From an uncultured Clostridia bacterium (lineage in GTDB: Bacteria; Bacillota; Clostridia; Christensenellales; UBA1242): 64,000 nt of DNA. Below, piece by piece: positions 20,285 to 30,445 of this stretch (positions are counted from its first letter, which is position 1; every line of letters begins with the position of its first letter). Location of the stretch: NCBI GenBank assembly GCA_947627545.1, contig CANQWK010000004.1, forward strand, positions 20,818-84,817. The letters are read 5' to 3'. The notes beneath the pieces were generated by a model. The model ran no database searches, was not told the origin of the DNA, and worked only from the letters and a program-made list of their open reading frames with translations. The position numbers were made by a program, and so were the translations under genes.

Positions 20285-20304
20285 GTGGCAAAAGCCACTT
20301 TTTT
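20283..20304 (+). terminator. terminator after rplS
   Basis: AAGTGGC-AAAA-GCCACTT-TTTT. Confidence 0.9.
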
Positions 20305-20431
20305 CTTTTAAATGATAAAAATAATAAAATTTTAAAAAGGTGTAACATCATAAATGATTAATTTATTAAATTTATAAAAAATAATGAAATAAACTGATTT
20401 ATAAGCTAGTTTAATTTAAAATATAAAAAAT

Positions 20432-20457
20432 GAAACTGTTAACTCGGTTTCTTTTTT
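20432..20457 (+). terminator. second terminator-like hairpin between rplS and yifB
   Basis: GAAACTG-TTAACT-CGGTTTC-TTTTTT. Confidence 0.65.
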
Positions 20458-20483
20458 GTTTTGTTAATTGCATTATTATTTAC

Positions 20484-20521
20484 TTGACAAAATTTGCCAA
20501 TTTTTGTAGTCTTTTTTTATG
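20484..20521 (+). promoter_or_regulatory. yifB/comM promoter predicting leaderless mRNA
   Basis: TTGACA-N17-TAGTCT-N6-ATG; no SD. Confidence 0.5.
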
Positions 20522-22051
20522 TTAGCAAAAATTTTATCTTTTGGTTTAAATGGAATAACTGGCTATCCGGTTACAATAGAAGTAGATATAAATGCAGGTT
20601 TGCCTGGCTATGATGTCGTTGGCTTAGCAGATGTCGCTATTAAAGAAAGCAAAAGCAGGGTTAAGGCCGCAATTAAAAATAGCGGATATAGCTATCCAAT
20701 TAATAAAGTTGTAATTAATTTAGCGCCGGCGGATACAAAAAAAGAAGGTAGTATGTACGACCTTCCTATTGCACTAGGCATATTGCTTTGTGAAGGAAAA
20801 TTGAAACAGGAAAAGTTAAATAATTACATAATTTTGGGCGAGTTGAGTTTAGATGGTCAGGTGCGAAAACTTAATGGAATAATGCCAATGATTATAAGTG
20901 CTAAACAAATAGGTTTTAGCAAATTTATAATTCCACAACAGAATGCAACTGAAGCCTCGTTCGTAGACGGAATTGAAGTTTATGCAGTTGAAAATTTAAA
21001 ACAAGTTGTAGATTATTTTAACGGAGAAATTGAAATAAATAAGTTAGATAACAAAAGCTTTGAAACTGTTGTAAAGGAACATAATTTTAAGCACGATTTT
21101 GCTTATGTAAAAGGTCAAGCAAGTGCGAAAAGGGCAATGGAAATAGCCGCAGCAGGTGGTCATAACATTTTATTAATAGGTCCACCAGGAGCAGGTAAAA
21201 CCATGCTTGCAAAATGTTTTTCATCTATATTGCCAGACCTAACGTTTGAAGAAAGCTTAGAAGTAACAAAAATTCATAGCGTTGCCGGAATTTTAGATTC
21301 TAAACAAGGTATAGTTGTTGAACGCCCATTTAGAAGTCCACATCATAGCTCATCGCTAGTTGCTTTAACAGGTGGAGGTCAAAAAGCAAAGCCAGGTGAA
21401 GTAAGTTTAGCACATAACGGCGTTTTATTTTTAGACGAAATGCCTGAATATGCTCGTAGCACAATTGAAACCTTGCGTCAACCAATGGAAGATGGTTATA
21501 TAACCGTTGCACGCAACGCACAAACAATTCAATATCCTGCCAATTTTATATTAGTTGCCAGCATGAACCCTTGTCCATGCGGATATTACGGCAGTTCAAC
21601 ACACGAATGTAAATGTTCACCAACGGCTATACATAAATATCTTTCAAAAATAAGTGGTCCATTATTAGACCGCATAGATTTGCATATTGAAGTTGATAGT
21701 GTCCAATTTGAAGATTTAAATGATTTAAAAATGGAAGAACCTAGTGCAAAAATAAAGGAAAGGGTTAACCACGCTAGAGATATTCAATTAAAAAGATTTA
21801 AAGGCTCAGGAATATATTCTAACTCAAAAATGGATGAAAAGGAATTTAAAAAATATTGCGTGCTAGATAAAACATGTACCGATTTAATAGAATATGCTTT
21901 TAAAAAATTTAATTTATCGGCTCGAGCATATAATAGAATTTTAAAGGTTGCTCGCACAATTGCAGATTTAGACGGCAAAGAAAACATAGAGAAACAGCAT
22001 ATATTAGAGGCAATACAATACAGAACATTAGATAAAAAATACACAGTATAA
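20519..22051 (+). CDS. comM: YifB/ComM-family Mg-chelatase-like ATPase
   Basis: GLPGYDVVGLADVAIKESKSRVKAAIKNSG, GPPGAGKTMLAK, MNPCPCGYYG. Confidence 0.96.
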   Translation: MLAKILSFGLNGITGYPVTIEVDINAGLPGYDVVGLADVAIKESKSRVKAAIKNSGYSYPINKVVINLAPADTKKEGSMYDLPIALGILLCEGKLKQEKLNNYIILGELSLDGQVRKLNGIMPMIISAKQIGFSKFIIPQQNATEASFVDGIEVYAVENLKQVVDYFNGEIEINKLDNKSFETVVKEHNFKHDFAYVKGQASAKRAMEIAAAGGHNILLIGPPGAGKTMLAKCFSSILPDLTFEESLEVTKIHSVAGILDSKQGIVVERPFRSPHHSSSLVALTGGGQKAKPGEVSLAHNGVLFLDEMPEYARSTIETLRQPMEDGYITVARNAQTIQYPANFILVASMNPCPCGYYGSSTHECKCSPTAIHKYLSKISGPLLDRIDLHIEVDSVQFEDLNDLKMEEPSAKIKERVNHARDIQLKRFKGSGIYSNSKMDEKEFKKYCVLDKTCTDLIEYAFKKFNLSARAYNRILKVARTIADLDGKENIEKQHILEAIQYRTLDKKYTV

Positions 22052-22103
22052 AGTAGTGGTAATATTTATTTGCTTATAAAATAAAAATAAAAAAAGGTTA
22101 ATT

Positions 22104-23183
22104 ATGACAATTGAAGAAAGAAACATAATTTGGCTAGATTTATTTAGCTTTTTAGGTTATCAAAAGAAAATAAAAATTTTAAGTTTATTTGATAAAAATC
22201 AAGATATCAAAAAGTATTTTTTATCTAACATTAAACTAAAAGAAATTTTAACTGACAGTGAATTTATTCAAATGTCTAATTTTTTAGATGATAATTATCT
22301 TGATGCCCAAATAGAAAAATTTATTAAAAATGGCATTTCTATGATAACTTTATCTAACCCTAATTACCCTGCACTATTAAAGGAAATAGACACTCCGCCG
22401 CTGTGCTTATATTGTAAAGGAAACCTTCAACTTTTAAATTCAATTTGCATAGGAATTGTTGGAACAAGAAAACCAAGTGATTATGGTATAGTGGTAACAA
22501 AGCAGTTTTCAAAAGAACTTGCTTCGTGCGGAGTTACAATAGTATCAGGCTTGGCGGTTGGTGTTGACACAATTGCACATAAAGCAGCGTTAGATGAAAA
22601 CGGCAGCACAATAGCAGTTTTGGCAGGTGGGCTTTTTCATATCTATCCATCAATAAATATTGGTTTAGCAAGAAAGTTGGAAGAAAACAATTTAATTATA
22701 AGTGAAAACACCCCTGATGCAATGCCACAAACATATTATTTCCCAATGAGAAACCGCATAATAGCAGGCTTATCAAAAGGCGTGTTAATAACCGAAGCAG
22801 GTGAGAAAAGTGGTTCTTTAATAACAGCAAACTATGCGTTAGATTATAACCGAGAAATCTTTGTTGTTCCAGGTAGAATAAATTCTCCAACTTCGGCAGG
22901 AACAAATAATTTTATTAATGAATATTTAACATCTTTTACCTTAAACAGCCAAAAAATTCTTGATTTTTTGCATTTAACAAAAGAAAACCAAAAAAATTCA
23001 GCCGTTCAACTTGACATTCGTGAGCAAATTATTATAAATTATATAGCGGCAGAACAAAGAACATTTCAAGAGATTTGCGACTATACTCATCTTCCTGTAA
23101 ATGAACTAAATGCAACATTGCTTAATCTTGAAATGGAAGGTTTAATAACCAAACTTGCCAATAATAGTTATATAAAATCTTAG
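22104..23183 (+). CDS. dprA: DNA-processing protein DprA
   Basis: GIVGTRKPSDYG, SGLAVGVDTIAHKAAL, C-terminal winged-helix-like region. Confidence 0.97.
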   Translation: MTIEERNIIWLDLFSFLGYQKKIKILSLFDKNQDIKKYFLSNIKLKEILTDSEFIQMSNFLDDNYLDAQIEKFIKNGISMITLSNPNYPALLKEIDTPPLCLYCKGNLQLLNSICIGIVGTRKPSDYGIVVTKQFSKELASCGVTIVSGLAVGVDTIAHKAALDENGSTIAVLAGGLFHIYPSINIGLARKLEENNLIISENTPDAMPQTYYFPMRNRIIAGLSKGVLITEAGEKSGSLITANYALDYNREIFVVPGRINSPTSAGTNNFINEYLTSFTLNSQKILDFLHLTKENQKNSAVQLDIREQIIINYIAAEQRTFQEICDYTHLPVNELNATLLNLEMEGLITKLANNSYIKS

Positions 23184-23191
23184 GAGAAAAA

Positions 23192-23839
23192 ATGACAAAG
23201 GTTGTAATTTTTGATTTTGACGGCACATTAACAATAGACAATAATGTTTGGTATAAAATTTGGAAAGAATTAAATATGTTAGACATTGACGATTATCTTT
23301 ACAGAAAATATAAAAGCAATGAATTTTCTTATGATGAGTGGGTAGAACAAGCATTTAATTATTTTATAAAAGGCAAATTGAATATTAAAACAATAAATAA
23401 AGTTGCAAAAGAAACAAAATTAATAAATAATTTAAATGAAACATTTAACATTTTAAAATCGAAAAATATAAAGATTTATATTTTATCTGGCGGAATAAAA
23501 AATGTTATAGATTTAGTTTTAAAACAATCTAAAAATTGCATTGAAAAAATAGAAGCACATAAGTTAATTTTTAACAATTTTGGCAATCTTACAAATTTTG
23601 AAAACCCTGACCACAATTTGCGAGATAAACAGGAATATATTAAAAGAGTAATAAATCAATTAAACATTAAAGCAAATGAACTTTTATTTGTTGGAAATGA
23701 TTGGAACGATGAAACCGCTTGTAAAACAGGTTGCCGAACATTATGTATAAATGCGGAGGAAACAGACGAAAACAACACAACTATTTGGCATAATCATTTA
23801 AAAACAAACAATTTGTTAGATATAATGCAATATGTTTAA
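23192..23839 (+). CDS. HAD-superfamily phosphatase (PSPase/HAD-IB-like)
   Basis: FDFDGTLT, LSGG, GNDWNDETACKTG. Confidence 0.9.
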   Translation: MTKVVIFDFDGTLTIDNNVWYKIWKELNMLDIDDYLYRKYKSNEFSYDEWVEQAFNYFIKGKLNIKTINKVAKETKLINNLNETFNILKSKNIKIYILSGGIKNVIDLVLKQSKNCIEKIEAHKLIFNNFGNLTNFENPDHNLRDKQEYIKRVINQLNIKANELLFVGNDWNDETACKTGCRTLCINAEETDENNTTIWHNHLKTNNLLDIMQYV

Positions 23840-23951
23840 TTTAAAGAGGTCTAAAATTAATAAATGTTTGCGTTATAGGTATTTGCGTAAATTAAAAGTT
23901 AATATTATGTAAAAAATTATTAAAATAAAAAATACAAAGTTAAAGGAAATT

Positions 23952-26030
23952 ATGAAATTAGTTTTTATAGAAGGACCAGGTAAAAAAGATTCAATAAAAA
24001 AATATTTAGGTGCAGAATATATTGTTTTTCCAACAAAAGGCCATGTTAGAGATTTGCCTCAAAAATCATTTGCAATAGATTTAAACAATAATTATGAGCC
24101 TACCTATGAAATAATACCAAATAAAAAATCAACGGTAGCCGAACTTAAAAAATTAGCGGAAAAGGCTGATGCAATTTATTTGGCAAGCGACCCAGATAGA
24201 GAAGGAGAGGCTATTGCATGGCATTTGGCAACAATCTTAAATTTAGATAAAGATGCCTTGGTACGTACCGCTTTTAATGAAATTAGTAAAAAAGCAGTTA
24301 ATGAAAGTATCAAAAATCCAAAACCTATCAATTTAGATTTAGTTAATGCTCAACAAGGCAGGCGAGTGTTAGATAGAATTATGGGCTATAAATTAAGCCC
24401 ACTTCTTTCAAAAAAAATTCATGCCAATTTAAGTGCTGGTAGAGTTCAATCCGTAACTCTAAAACTTGTTGTAGATAGAGAAAAAGCAATTAAATCTTTT
24501 GTGCCACAAGAATATTGGAATGTTACAGCCGAACTAGAAAAAGATAAACAAAAATTTAAGGCGGATTTAATTCAGTTTAAAGATAAAAAACTAGAAATTC
24601 ACTCTAAAGCAGAAGTTGATGAAGCCCTAAAAGTAATAGAAAATGCCGAATATAAAGTAAGTTCAGTTAAAAGGCAAATTGCCTATTCTAAACCGCCTGC
24701 ACCTTACATTACAAGTAGTTTGCAGCAAGATGCACTTTCAAAATTAAAATTTTCTTTGGCAACCTACACAAAAACTGCACAGTCTCTTTATGAAGGTGTT
24801 ATGATAGCTGGCGAAGGTAAAACTGCGCTTGTAACTTATATTCGTACCGATAGTACTCGCGTTAGTGTAGATGCACAATTTATGGCAAAAGAATATATTG
24901 TAGAAAAATTTGGCAGCCAATATCATCCAGGCAAATTTAACGAATTTAGCACAAAGCAGAATGCTCAGGACGCGCACGAAGCCATAAGGCCAATTAGTTT
25001 AAAATATACTCCTGAATATTTAAACGGAAAAATAGACGAGCAATATTTAAAACTTTACACATTAATTTTTAACCGATTTGTTGCTAGTCAAATGAGCTGG
25101 GCACAATATGATAGTTTGCAAGTTGACATATTAGCAAACGATTATAAATTTCGTTCGTCTGGCAAAGCCTTGATATTTGATGGCTATACAAAATTAATAA
25201 AGCCGCAAGAAGAAGATAAAAACGGAATAAATATTCCATCGCTTGCCGAAAACGATGTTGTAACAAAAAACAAAATTAAAACCGAACAAAAATTTACTAA
25301 ACCGCCAACTCGATTTACTGCTGCTACATTAACTCATGAAATGGAAGTGCAAGGCATTGGCAGACCTTCAACTTATGCAAACACAATAAGCACTTTATTT
25401 AATAGAGAATATATAAAAACTGAAAAAAATTATTTAATTCCAACCGATTTAGGCGTGCAAGTAACCGATTATCTAGAAGAATATTTTAAGCAGGCAATGG
25501 ATATAAAATTTACTGCCGATATGGAAAAAGAACTAGATGATGTGGAACTTGGCAAAGTAAAGTGGCAAGATATTGTAGATAGGTTTTATAAAGATTTTAG
25601 CCAACAACTTGAATTTGCAAGTAAACAATCTGGCATAATTTTGCAAAAATCTGAACCTGAATTAAGCGACATTACATGCGATAAATGTGGGGCAATGATG
25701 GTTTATAGAGAAGGCAAATTTGGACGTTTTCTTGCTTGTTCAAATTATCCAAAATGTAAAAACACAAAAAATTTAAATGAAGTAAAAAATCAAGTGCAAG
25801 AAAAAGGTATATGTCCAAAATGCGGTGGAGTTGTAAGTGCAAAATATTCCAAAAAGGGCAAATTGTTCTTTGGTTGCGAAAATTATCCTAAATGCGATTA
25901 TGTTTCTTGGAATTTACCACTAACTGAAAAATGCCCAAAATGTAACGCTAATTTATTTAAACGCTTTACACCAAAAACTCAAACAATATTTTGCCAAACA
26001 AAAGGTTGCAATTATGTTAAAAAAGATTAA
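23952..26030 (+). CDS. topA: DNA topoisomerase I
   Basis: Toprim DPDREGEAIAWHL, TYIRTDSTRVS, QDAHEAIRPI, C-terminal zinc fingers. Confidence 0.97.
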   Translation: MKLVFIEGPGKKDSIKKYLGAEYIVFPTKGHVRDLPQKSFAIDLNNNYEPTYEIIPNKKSTVAELKKLAEKADAIYLASDPDREGEAIAWHLATILNLDKDALVRTAFNEISKKAVNESIKNPKPINLDLVNAQQGRRVLDRIMGYKLSPLLSKKIHANLSAGRVQSVTLKLVVDREKAIKSFVPQEYWNVTAELEKDKQKFKADLIQFKDKKLEIHSKAEVDEALKVIENAEYKVSSVKRQIAYSKPPAPYITSSLQQDALSKLKFSLATYTKTAQSLYEGVMIAGEGKTALVTYIRTDSTRVSVDAQFMAKEYIVEKFGSQYHPGKFNEFSTKQNAQDAHEAIRPISLKYTPEYLNGKIDEQYLKLYTLIFNRFVASQMSWAQYDSLQVDILANDYKFRSSGKALIFDGYTKLIKPQEEDKNGINIPSLAENDVVTKNKIKTEQKFTKPPTRFTAATLTHEMEVQGIGRPSTYANTISTLFNREYIKTEKNYLIPTDLGVQVTDYLEEYFKQAMDIKFTADMEKELDDVELGKVKWQDIVDRFYKDFSQQLEFASKQSGIILQKSEPELSDITCDKCGAMMVYREGKFGRFLACSNYPKCKNTKNLNEVKNQVQEKGICPKCGGVVSAKYSKKGKLFFGCENYPKCDYVSWNLPLTEKCPKCNANLFKRFTPKTQTIFCQTKGCNYVKKD

Positions 26031-27318
26031 CGTTATAGGCGCAGGTTTAGCAGGTAGTGAATGTGCGTTATATTTGGCAAACAAGGGTTATATTGTAAAT
26101 TTATACGATATAAAATCCAAGCAATTTACACCTGCTCATCATAACCCTAATTACGCAGAAATTGTTTGCAGTAATTCTTTTAAAAGTAATGATAATACCA
26201 CAGCATCCGGTGTATTTAAACAGGAACTTACTCTACTAAAAAGCATTTTGCTAAAAACTGCCTATGAGAATAGCGTTCCGGCTGGACAGGCTTTAGCAGT
26301 TGATAGAGATGCATTTTCGGCTGAAATTACACAAAAAATAAAACAAAATAAAAACATTGTTTTGCATACTGAAAATGTTCAAAATTTTGAACCAGATGCC
26401 ATAACGGTTGTTGCAACAGGCCCATTAACAACACCGGAAATGTGTAAGGCTTTAAAAGAAAAAATAGGCGAAAATTTTTTATATTTTTACGATGCCGCTT
26501 CTCCAATTATATCTGCCGAAAGCATAAATATGAACATATCATTTTTAGGTTCACGATATAACAAAGGCGATGCCGATTACATCAATTGTCCTATGAATAA
26601 AGAGCAATATTTAAACTTTTACAATGAATTAATAAATGCTAAAAGGGTACAATTGCATAATTTTGAAAAGAAAAACATTTTTGAAAGTTGCATGCCAATA
26701 GAAATTTTGGCAGAACGAGGCGTAGATGCTATAAGATTTGGTCCATTAAAGCCAGTGGGAATAGAAAATCCTAATAATTTTAAACCTTATGCCGTTGTTC
26801 AGTTGAGAAAAGAAAATAAATATGCTACAATGTATAATATGGTTGGGTTTCAAACAAACTTAACTTTTGCAGAACAAAAGCGTGTTTTTAGCCTAATTCC
26901 AGGGCTAGAAAATGCCGAATTCTTGCGTTACGGCGTTATGCACACAAACAATTTTATAAACTTTCCTAAATGTCTAGATGTTTATTCAAGGCTAAAAATT
27001 GACAATAATATATTTATAGCTGGTCAATTAAGTGGAGTTGAAGGTTATGTAGAAAGCATTGCAAGTGGGCTATATTGTGGAATAAATGTTGCAAGAATGT
27101 TAGAAAATAAACCTCTTGTAAGTTTTAGTGCAGACACAATAATTGGTGGAATGTATAATTATCTTGTAAATGCAAATCAGGCATATTTTCAGCCAATTAA
27201 CGCAAATTTTGGGGTGTTAAATCCAATTGAAGAGAAAAACAAAGCTGAAAGATATAACAAATTTAGGCTTCGTTCAATTGAAAGCATTAAGGAAACATTA
27301 AAATTAATAGAAAGTTAG
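26014..27318 (+). CDS. trmFO: methylenetetrahydrofolate-tRNA-(uracil54-C5)-methyltransferase TrmFO
   Basis: NVIGAGLAGSECALYLA, CSNSFKSN, FIAGQLSGVEGYVES. Confidence 0.97.
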   Translation: MLKKINVIGAGLAGSECALYLANKGYIVNLYDIKSKQFTPAHHNPNYAEIVCSNSFKSNDNTTASGVFKQELTLLKSILLKTAYENSVPAGQALAVDRDAFSAEITQKIKQNKNIVLHTENVQNFEPDAITVVATGPLTTPEMCKALKEKIGENFLYFYDAASPIISAESINMNISFLGSRYNKGDADYINCPMNKEQYLNFYNELINAKRVQLHNFEKKNIFESCMPIEILAERGVDAIRFGPLKPVGIENPNNFKPYAVVQLRKENKYATMYNMVGFQTNLTFAEQKRVFSLIPGLENAEFLRYGVMHTNNFINFPKCLDVYSRLKIDNNIFIAGQLSGVEGYVESIASGLYCGINVARMLENKPLVSFSADTIIGGMYNYLVNANQAYFQPINANFGVLNPIEEKNKAERYNKFRLRSIESIKETLKLIES

Positions 27319-27336
27319 ATAGTTAAAGGAGAAAAA

Positions 27337-27870
27337 ATGGAACAATTTAAAGGAACAACCATTGTGGCTGTAAAAAAAGACGGAAAAACTGTTATTGCAG
27401 GCGATGGTCAAGTAACAATGGGTCAAAGTGTTATTTTTAAAAGTAAAACACATAAAGTTCGCCGCTTGTTTAACGATAAAGTTGTTGTAGGTTTTGCTGG
27501 CGGAACTGCCGATGCATTCTTTATGTGCGAAGAATTTGAAAAAATGCTAAACAAATACAGCGGAAGTTTAATGCGTAGTGCAGTTGAATATGCTAAAAAC
27601 ATTCGTAGCGCGGGGCATAATAACGCCGAAGCGTTGATGATTGTTGCAGATAAAACAACTTTGTTAATTTTGTCTTGCATGGGAGATGTTATTGAGCCAG
27701 ATGATGGCGTTTGTGCAATAGGAAGCGGTGGTAATTTTGCACTTTCTGCTGCAAGGGCATTAATTCAAAACACAAATTTATCTGCAAAAGATATAGCAAT
27801 AAAATCGTTAGAAATTGCCAGCGATATATGTGTTTATACAAACAAAAACTTTGTTGTGGAGGAAGTGTAG
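27337..27870 (+). CDS. hslV: HslV-type ATP-dependent protease subunit
   Basis: TTIVAVKKDGKTVIAGDGQVTMG, VGFAGGTADAF, IGSGGNFALSAARAL; adjacent hslU. Confidence 0.96.
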   Translation: MEQFKGTTIVAVKKDGKTVIAGDGQVTMGQSVIFKSKTHKVRRLFNDKVVVGFAGGTADAFFMCEEFEKMLNKYSGSLMRSAVEYAKNIRSAGHNNAEALMIVADKTTLLILSCMGDVIEPDDGVCAIGSGGNFALSAARALIQNTNLSAKDIAIKSLEIASDICVYTNKNFVVEEV

Positions 27871-27871
27871 T

Positions 27872-29179
27872 ATGATGACTTGTAACGAAATTGTTAAAAA
27901 TTTAGATAATTACATTATTGGTCAAGCCGAAGCAAAGCGTGCGGTTGCAATAGCGTTAAGAAATAGATATAGACGCAGCAAACTTCCAAAAGAATTAAAG
28001 GACGAAATTACACCTAAAAACATTATTTTAAAAGGTCCAACAGGCGTAGGCAAAACAGAAATTGCACGAAGGCTAGCAAAACTTGTAAATGCACCATTTA
28101 TAAAAGTTGAAGCTACAAAATATACCGAAGTTGGCTATGTTGGCCGAGATGTTGAAAGCATGGTGCGAGATTTAGTTGAAGCGTCAGTTAGAATTGTTAG
28201 AAACGAACAAACCGAAAAAATAAAAGATAAAGCGAGCGTAGTTGTAGATAAAAAAATAACCGATATTTTATATCCTATAAAAAAAGCCACCAAATCAGAT
28301 GATATGGACACAGAATTGTTTAGGCAACAATTTTATGAAAACTATAAAAAGGGCGTTTATGATAAAGAACCAATAGATATTGATGTAAAAGAGCAGCCAA
28401 AACAAATGAATTTACTTGATGGCGTTGGGGCAGAAATTAACATTGGTCAAATTATGGGCGGTTTTATTAAAACTCCTAGAAAAATGAAGAAAATGACTGT
28501 TGAACGTGCAAGAGAAATTTTGTTAGATGAAGAATGCGAAAAATTAATTGACCCAGACAATCTTAACAAAGAAGCAATTTTTAGAGCCGAGCAAGAAGGC
28601 ATAATTTTCATTGACGAAATAGATAAAATTGCTGCAAAGAAAAACAACGGACAAGACGTTTCACGTGAAGGTGTACAAAGAGATATTTTGCCAATAGTTG
28701 AAGGAAGCGTAGTAAACACAAAATATGGTCCTGTTCATACTGACTATATACTATTTATTGCAGCTGGAGCATTCCACATTTCAAGCGTTAGCGACCTAAT
28801 TCCTGAACTTCAAGGGCGTTTTCCAATTCAAGTTGAGTTGCATAGTTTAGATAAAGAAGATTTTAAAAAGATATTAACCATACCTCAAAACGCAATAACA
28901 ACACAATATGCTGAACTTTTAAAAGTGGACAATATTGAACTTGAATTTACTGAAGAAGCAATAGATACAATTGCTGAACTTGCGGTTGATGAAAATGAAA
29001 CAAATGAAAATATTGGTGCAAGAAGGTTGCAAACTATTATGGAAAGTTTGCTAGAAGATATTTCATTTAACGCTAGCGATAATAATCCGCTAACAAAGGT
29101 TAAAATAGATAAACCTTTTGTAACAAATGCAATGAAAGAGCTTATTCATACTCATGACTTTAAAAAGTATGTTTTATAG
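27872..29179 (+). CDS. hslU: HslU ATPase (start revised from ORF start 27815 to 27872)
   Basis: YIIGQAEAKRAVAIALRNRYRR, GPTGVGKTEIARRLAKL, GYVGRDVESMVRDL; C-terminus HDFKKYVL. Confidence 0.97.
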   Translation: MMTCNEIVKNLDNYIIGQAEAKRAVAIALRNRYRRSKLPKELKDEITPKNIILKGPTGVGKTEIARRLAKLVNAPFIKVEATKYTEVGYVGRDVESMVRDLVEASVRIVRNEQTEKIKDKASVVVDKKITDILYPIKKATKSDDMDTELFRQQFYENYKKGVYDKEPIDIDVKEQPKQMNLLDGVGAEINIGQIMGGFIKTPRKMKKMTVERAREILLDEECEKLIDPDNLNKEAIFRAEQEGIIFIDEIDKIAAKKNNGQDVSREGVQRDILPIVEGSVVNTKYGPVHTDYILFIAAGAFHISSVSDLIPELQGRFPIQVELHSLDKEDFKKILTIPQNAITTQYAELLKVDNIELEFTEEAIDTIAELAVDENETNENIGARRLQTIMESLLEDISFNASDNNPLTKVKIDKPFVTNAMKELIHTHDFKKYVL

Positions 29180-29182
29180 GTT

Positions 29183-29911
29183 ATGAAAACTAAATACGAT
29201 TATTTAAATAGATTTGCTCAAATGTTAACTGAAACTCAGTTAAATAATATTTTTCAATGTAAAATTATTCTATTTGGTGCTGGTGGAGTTGGTGGAGCAG
29301 TTGCTCATTTTTTGGTGCGCTCAGGCATTCAAAATTTAGATGTTGTTGATTTTGATAAAATTGATGTAACTAACATTAATCGCCAACTTATAGCAAATCA
29401 AAATAATGTTGGCAAATTAAAGGTTGACGAGTTAAAAAATCAACTTTTAAGCATTAATCCAAATTTAAACATAAATGTTTTTGCAATAAAATATTCAAAA
29501 GAAAATCAAAATGAAATAAACCTTTCAAATTACGATATTATAATAGATTGTATAGATGATGTTCAGGCAAAAAAATTACTTATAATTAATTCTCAAATGG
29601 CAAATAAATATATTCTTTGTGCAACAGGTGCAGGCAACCGATACAAACAAAATCCGCATTTCGAAGTAACTGACATATTTAAAACAAGTTATGACCCACT
29701 TGCAAAAATTCTTAGAAAATTTTGTACAGAGCAAAGAATAAAAAAATTAGATGTATGCTATACTAAACAAGAGTTAAATTTAAAAAAAATAACTAATTTT
29801 GATAATTTTTCAAAAAAAACTTGCAACACAATCGGCAGTGTGGTATACTATCCTATAAGTATGGCATGTACAATTTGCGCCTATATTATAAATAAAATAA
29901 TTAAGGATTAA
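29183..29911 (+). CDS. tcdA: ThiF/TcdA-like E1-fold protein (candidate t6A dehydratase)
   Basis: ILFGAGGVGGAVAHFLVRSGI, DFDKIDVTNINRQL, DCIDDVQAK. Confidence 0.8.
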   Translation: MKTKYDYLNRFAQMLTETQLNNIFQCKIILFGAGGVGGAVAHFLVRSGIQNLDVVDFDKIDVTNINRQLIANQNNVGKLKVDELKNQLLSINPNLNINVFAIKYSKENQNEINLSNYDIIIDCIDDVQAKKLLIINSQMANKYILCATGAGNRYKQNPHFEVTDIFKTSYDPLAKILRKFCTEQRIKKLDVCYTKQELNLKKITNFDNFSKKTCNTIGSVVYYPISMACTICAYIINKIIKD

Positions 29912-29989
29912 ATTTTGTAAAATGCATAAGTCGTTTTTAGAATAATTTAAAGAATAATTTTGAATAGAGCTTTGAAAGGAGAATTAAAT

Positions 29990-30301
29990 ATGATTGAATT
30001 AAACAATAAAAATTTTGAAGAAACAATTGCTGGTAAAGATTTAATTGTGGTAGATTTTTTTGCAACATGGTGCATGCCTTGCAGAATGTTAAAACCTATA
30101 CTTGAAAAAGTTGAAAAAGCAGTTCCTTCTGCAAAATTTTGCTGTTTAGATATAGATAGAAGTGAAGAAATTGCTAAAAATTATCGTATTTTTAGCGTTC
30201 CAACCTTGGTTTGTTTTAAAGAAGGCAAGGTTGTTGACACTCTTGTTGGTTTAAATTCTTTCGATGAAGTGCTAGAATTTGTAACTCGTTGCGGCGCGTA
30301 A
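29990..30301 (+). CDS. trxA: thioredoxin (start 29990; active site WCMPC)
   Basis: VVDFFATWCMPCRMLKPILE, FSVPTLVCFKEGK; RBS aaaggag before 29990. Confidence 0.93.
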   Translation: MIELNNKNFEETIAGKDLIVVDFFATWCMPCRMLKPILEKVEKAVPSAKFCCLDIDRSEEIAKNYRIFSVPTLVCFKEGKVVDTLVGLNSFDEVLEFVTRCGA

Positions 30302-30334
30302 ATAACATTAAAATTAACCTTAAATCGTTAAAAT

Positions 30335-30365
30335 AAAGTGGCAAAAATAATGCCATTTTTTTATT
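30335..30365 (+). terminator. terminator after trxA
   Basis: AGTGGCA-AAAATAA-TGCCATT then T run. Confidence 0.8.
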
Positions 30366-30445
30366 TTTATAAAAAATGCTCAAAATTTTAAATAGATATT
30401 GACAAATTTTTGCAATTATGTTAAAATAATTATGGAGAGTATTTT

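Noticed and set aside
20305-20431. Possible small RNA between two terminators downstream of rplS
   Set aside because: Very AT-rich with no convincing promoter or structure; the second hairpin may be a backup terminator.
23952-24020. TopA N-terminus IEGPGKKDSI instead of the usual IVESPAKAKTI
   Set aside because: Key acidic residue is retained and rest of the enzyme is canonical; likely ordinary divergence.
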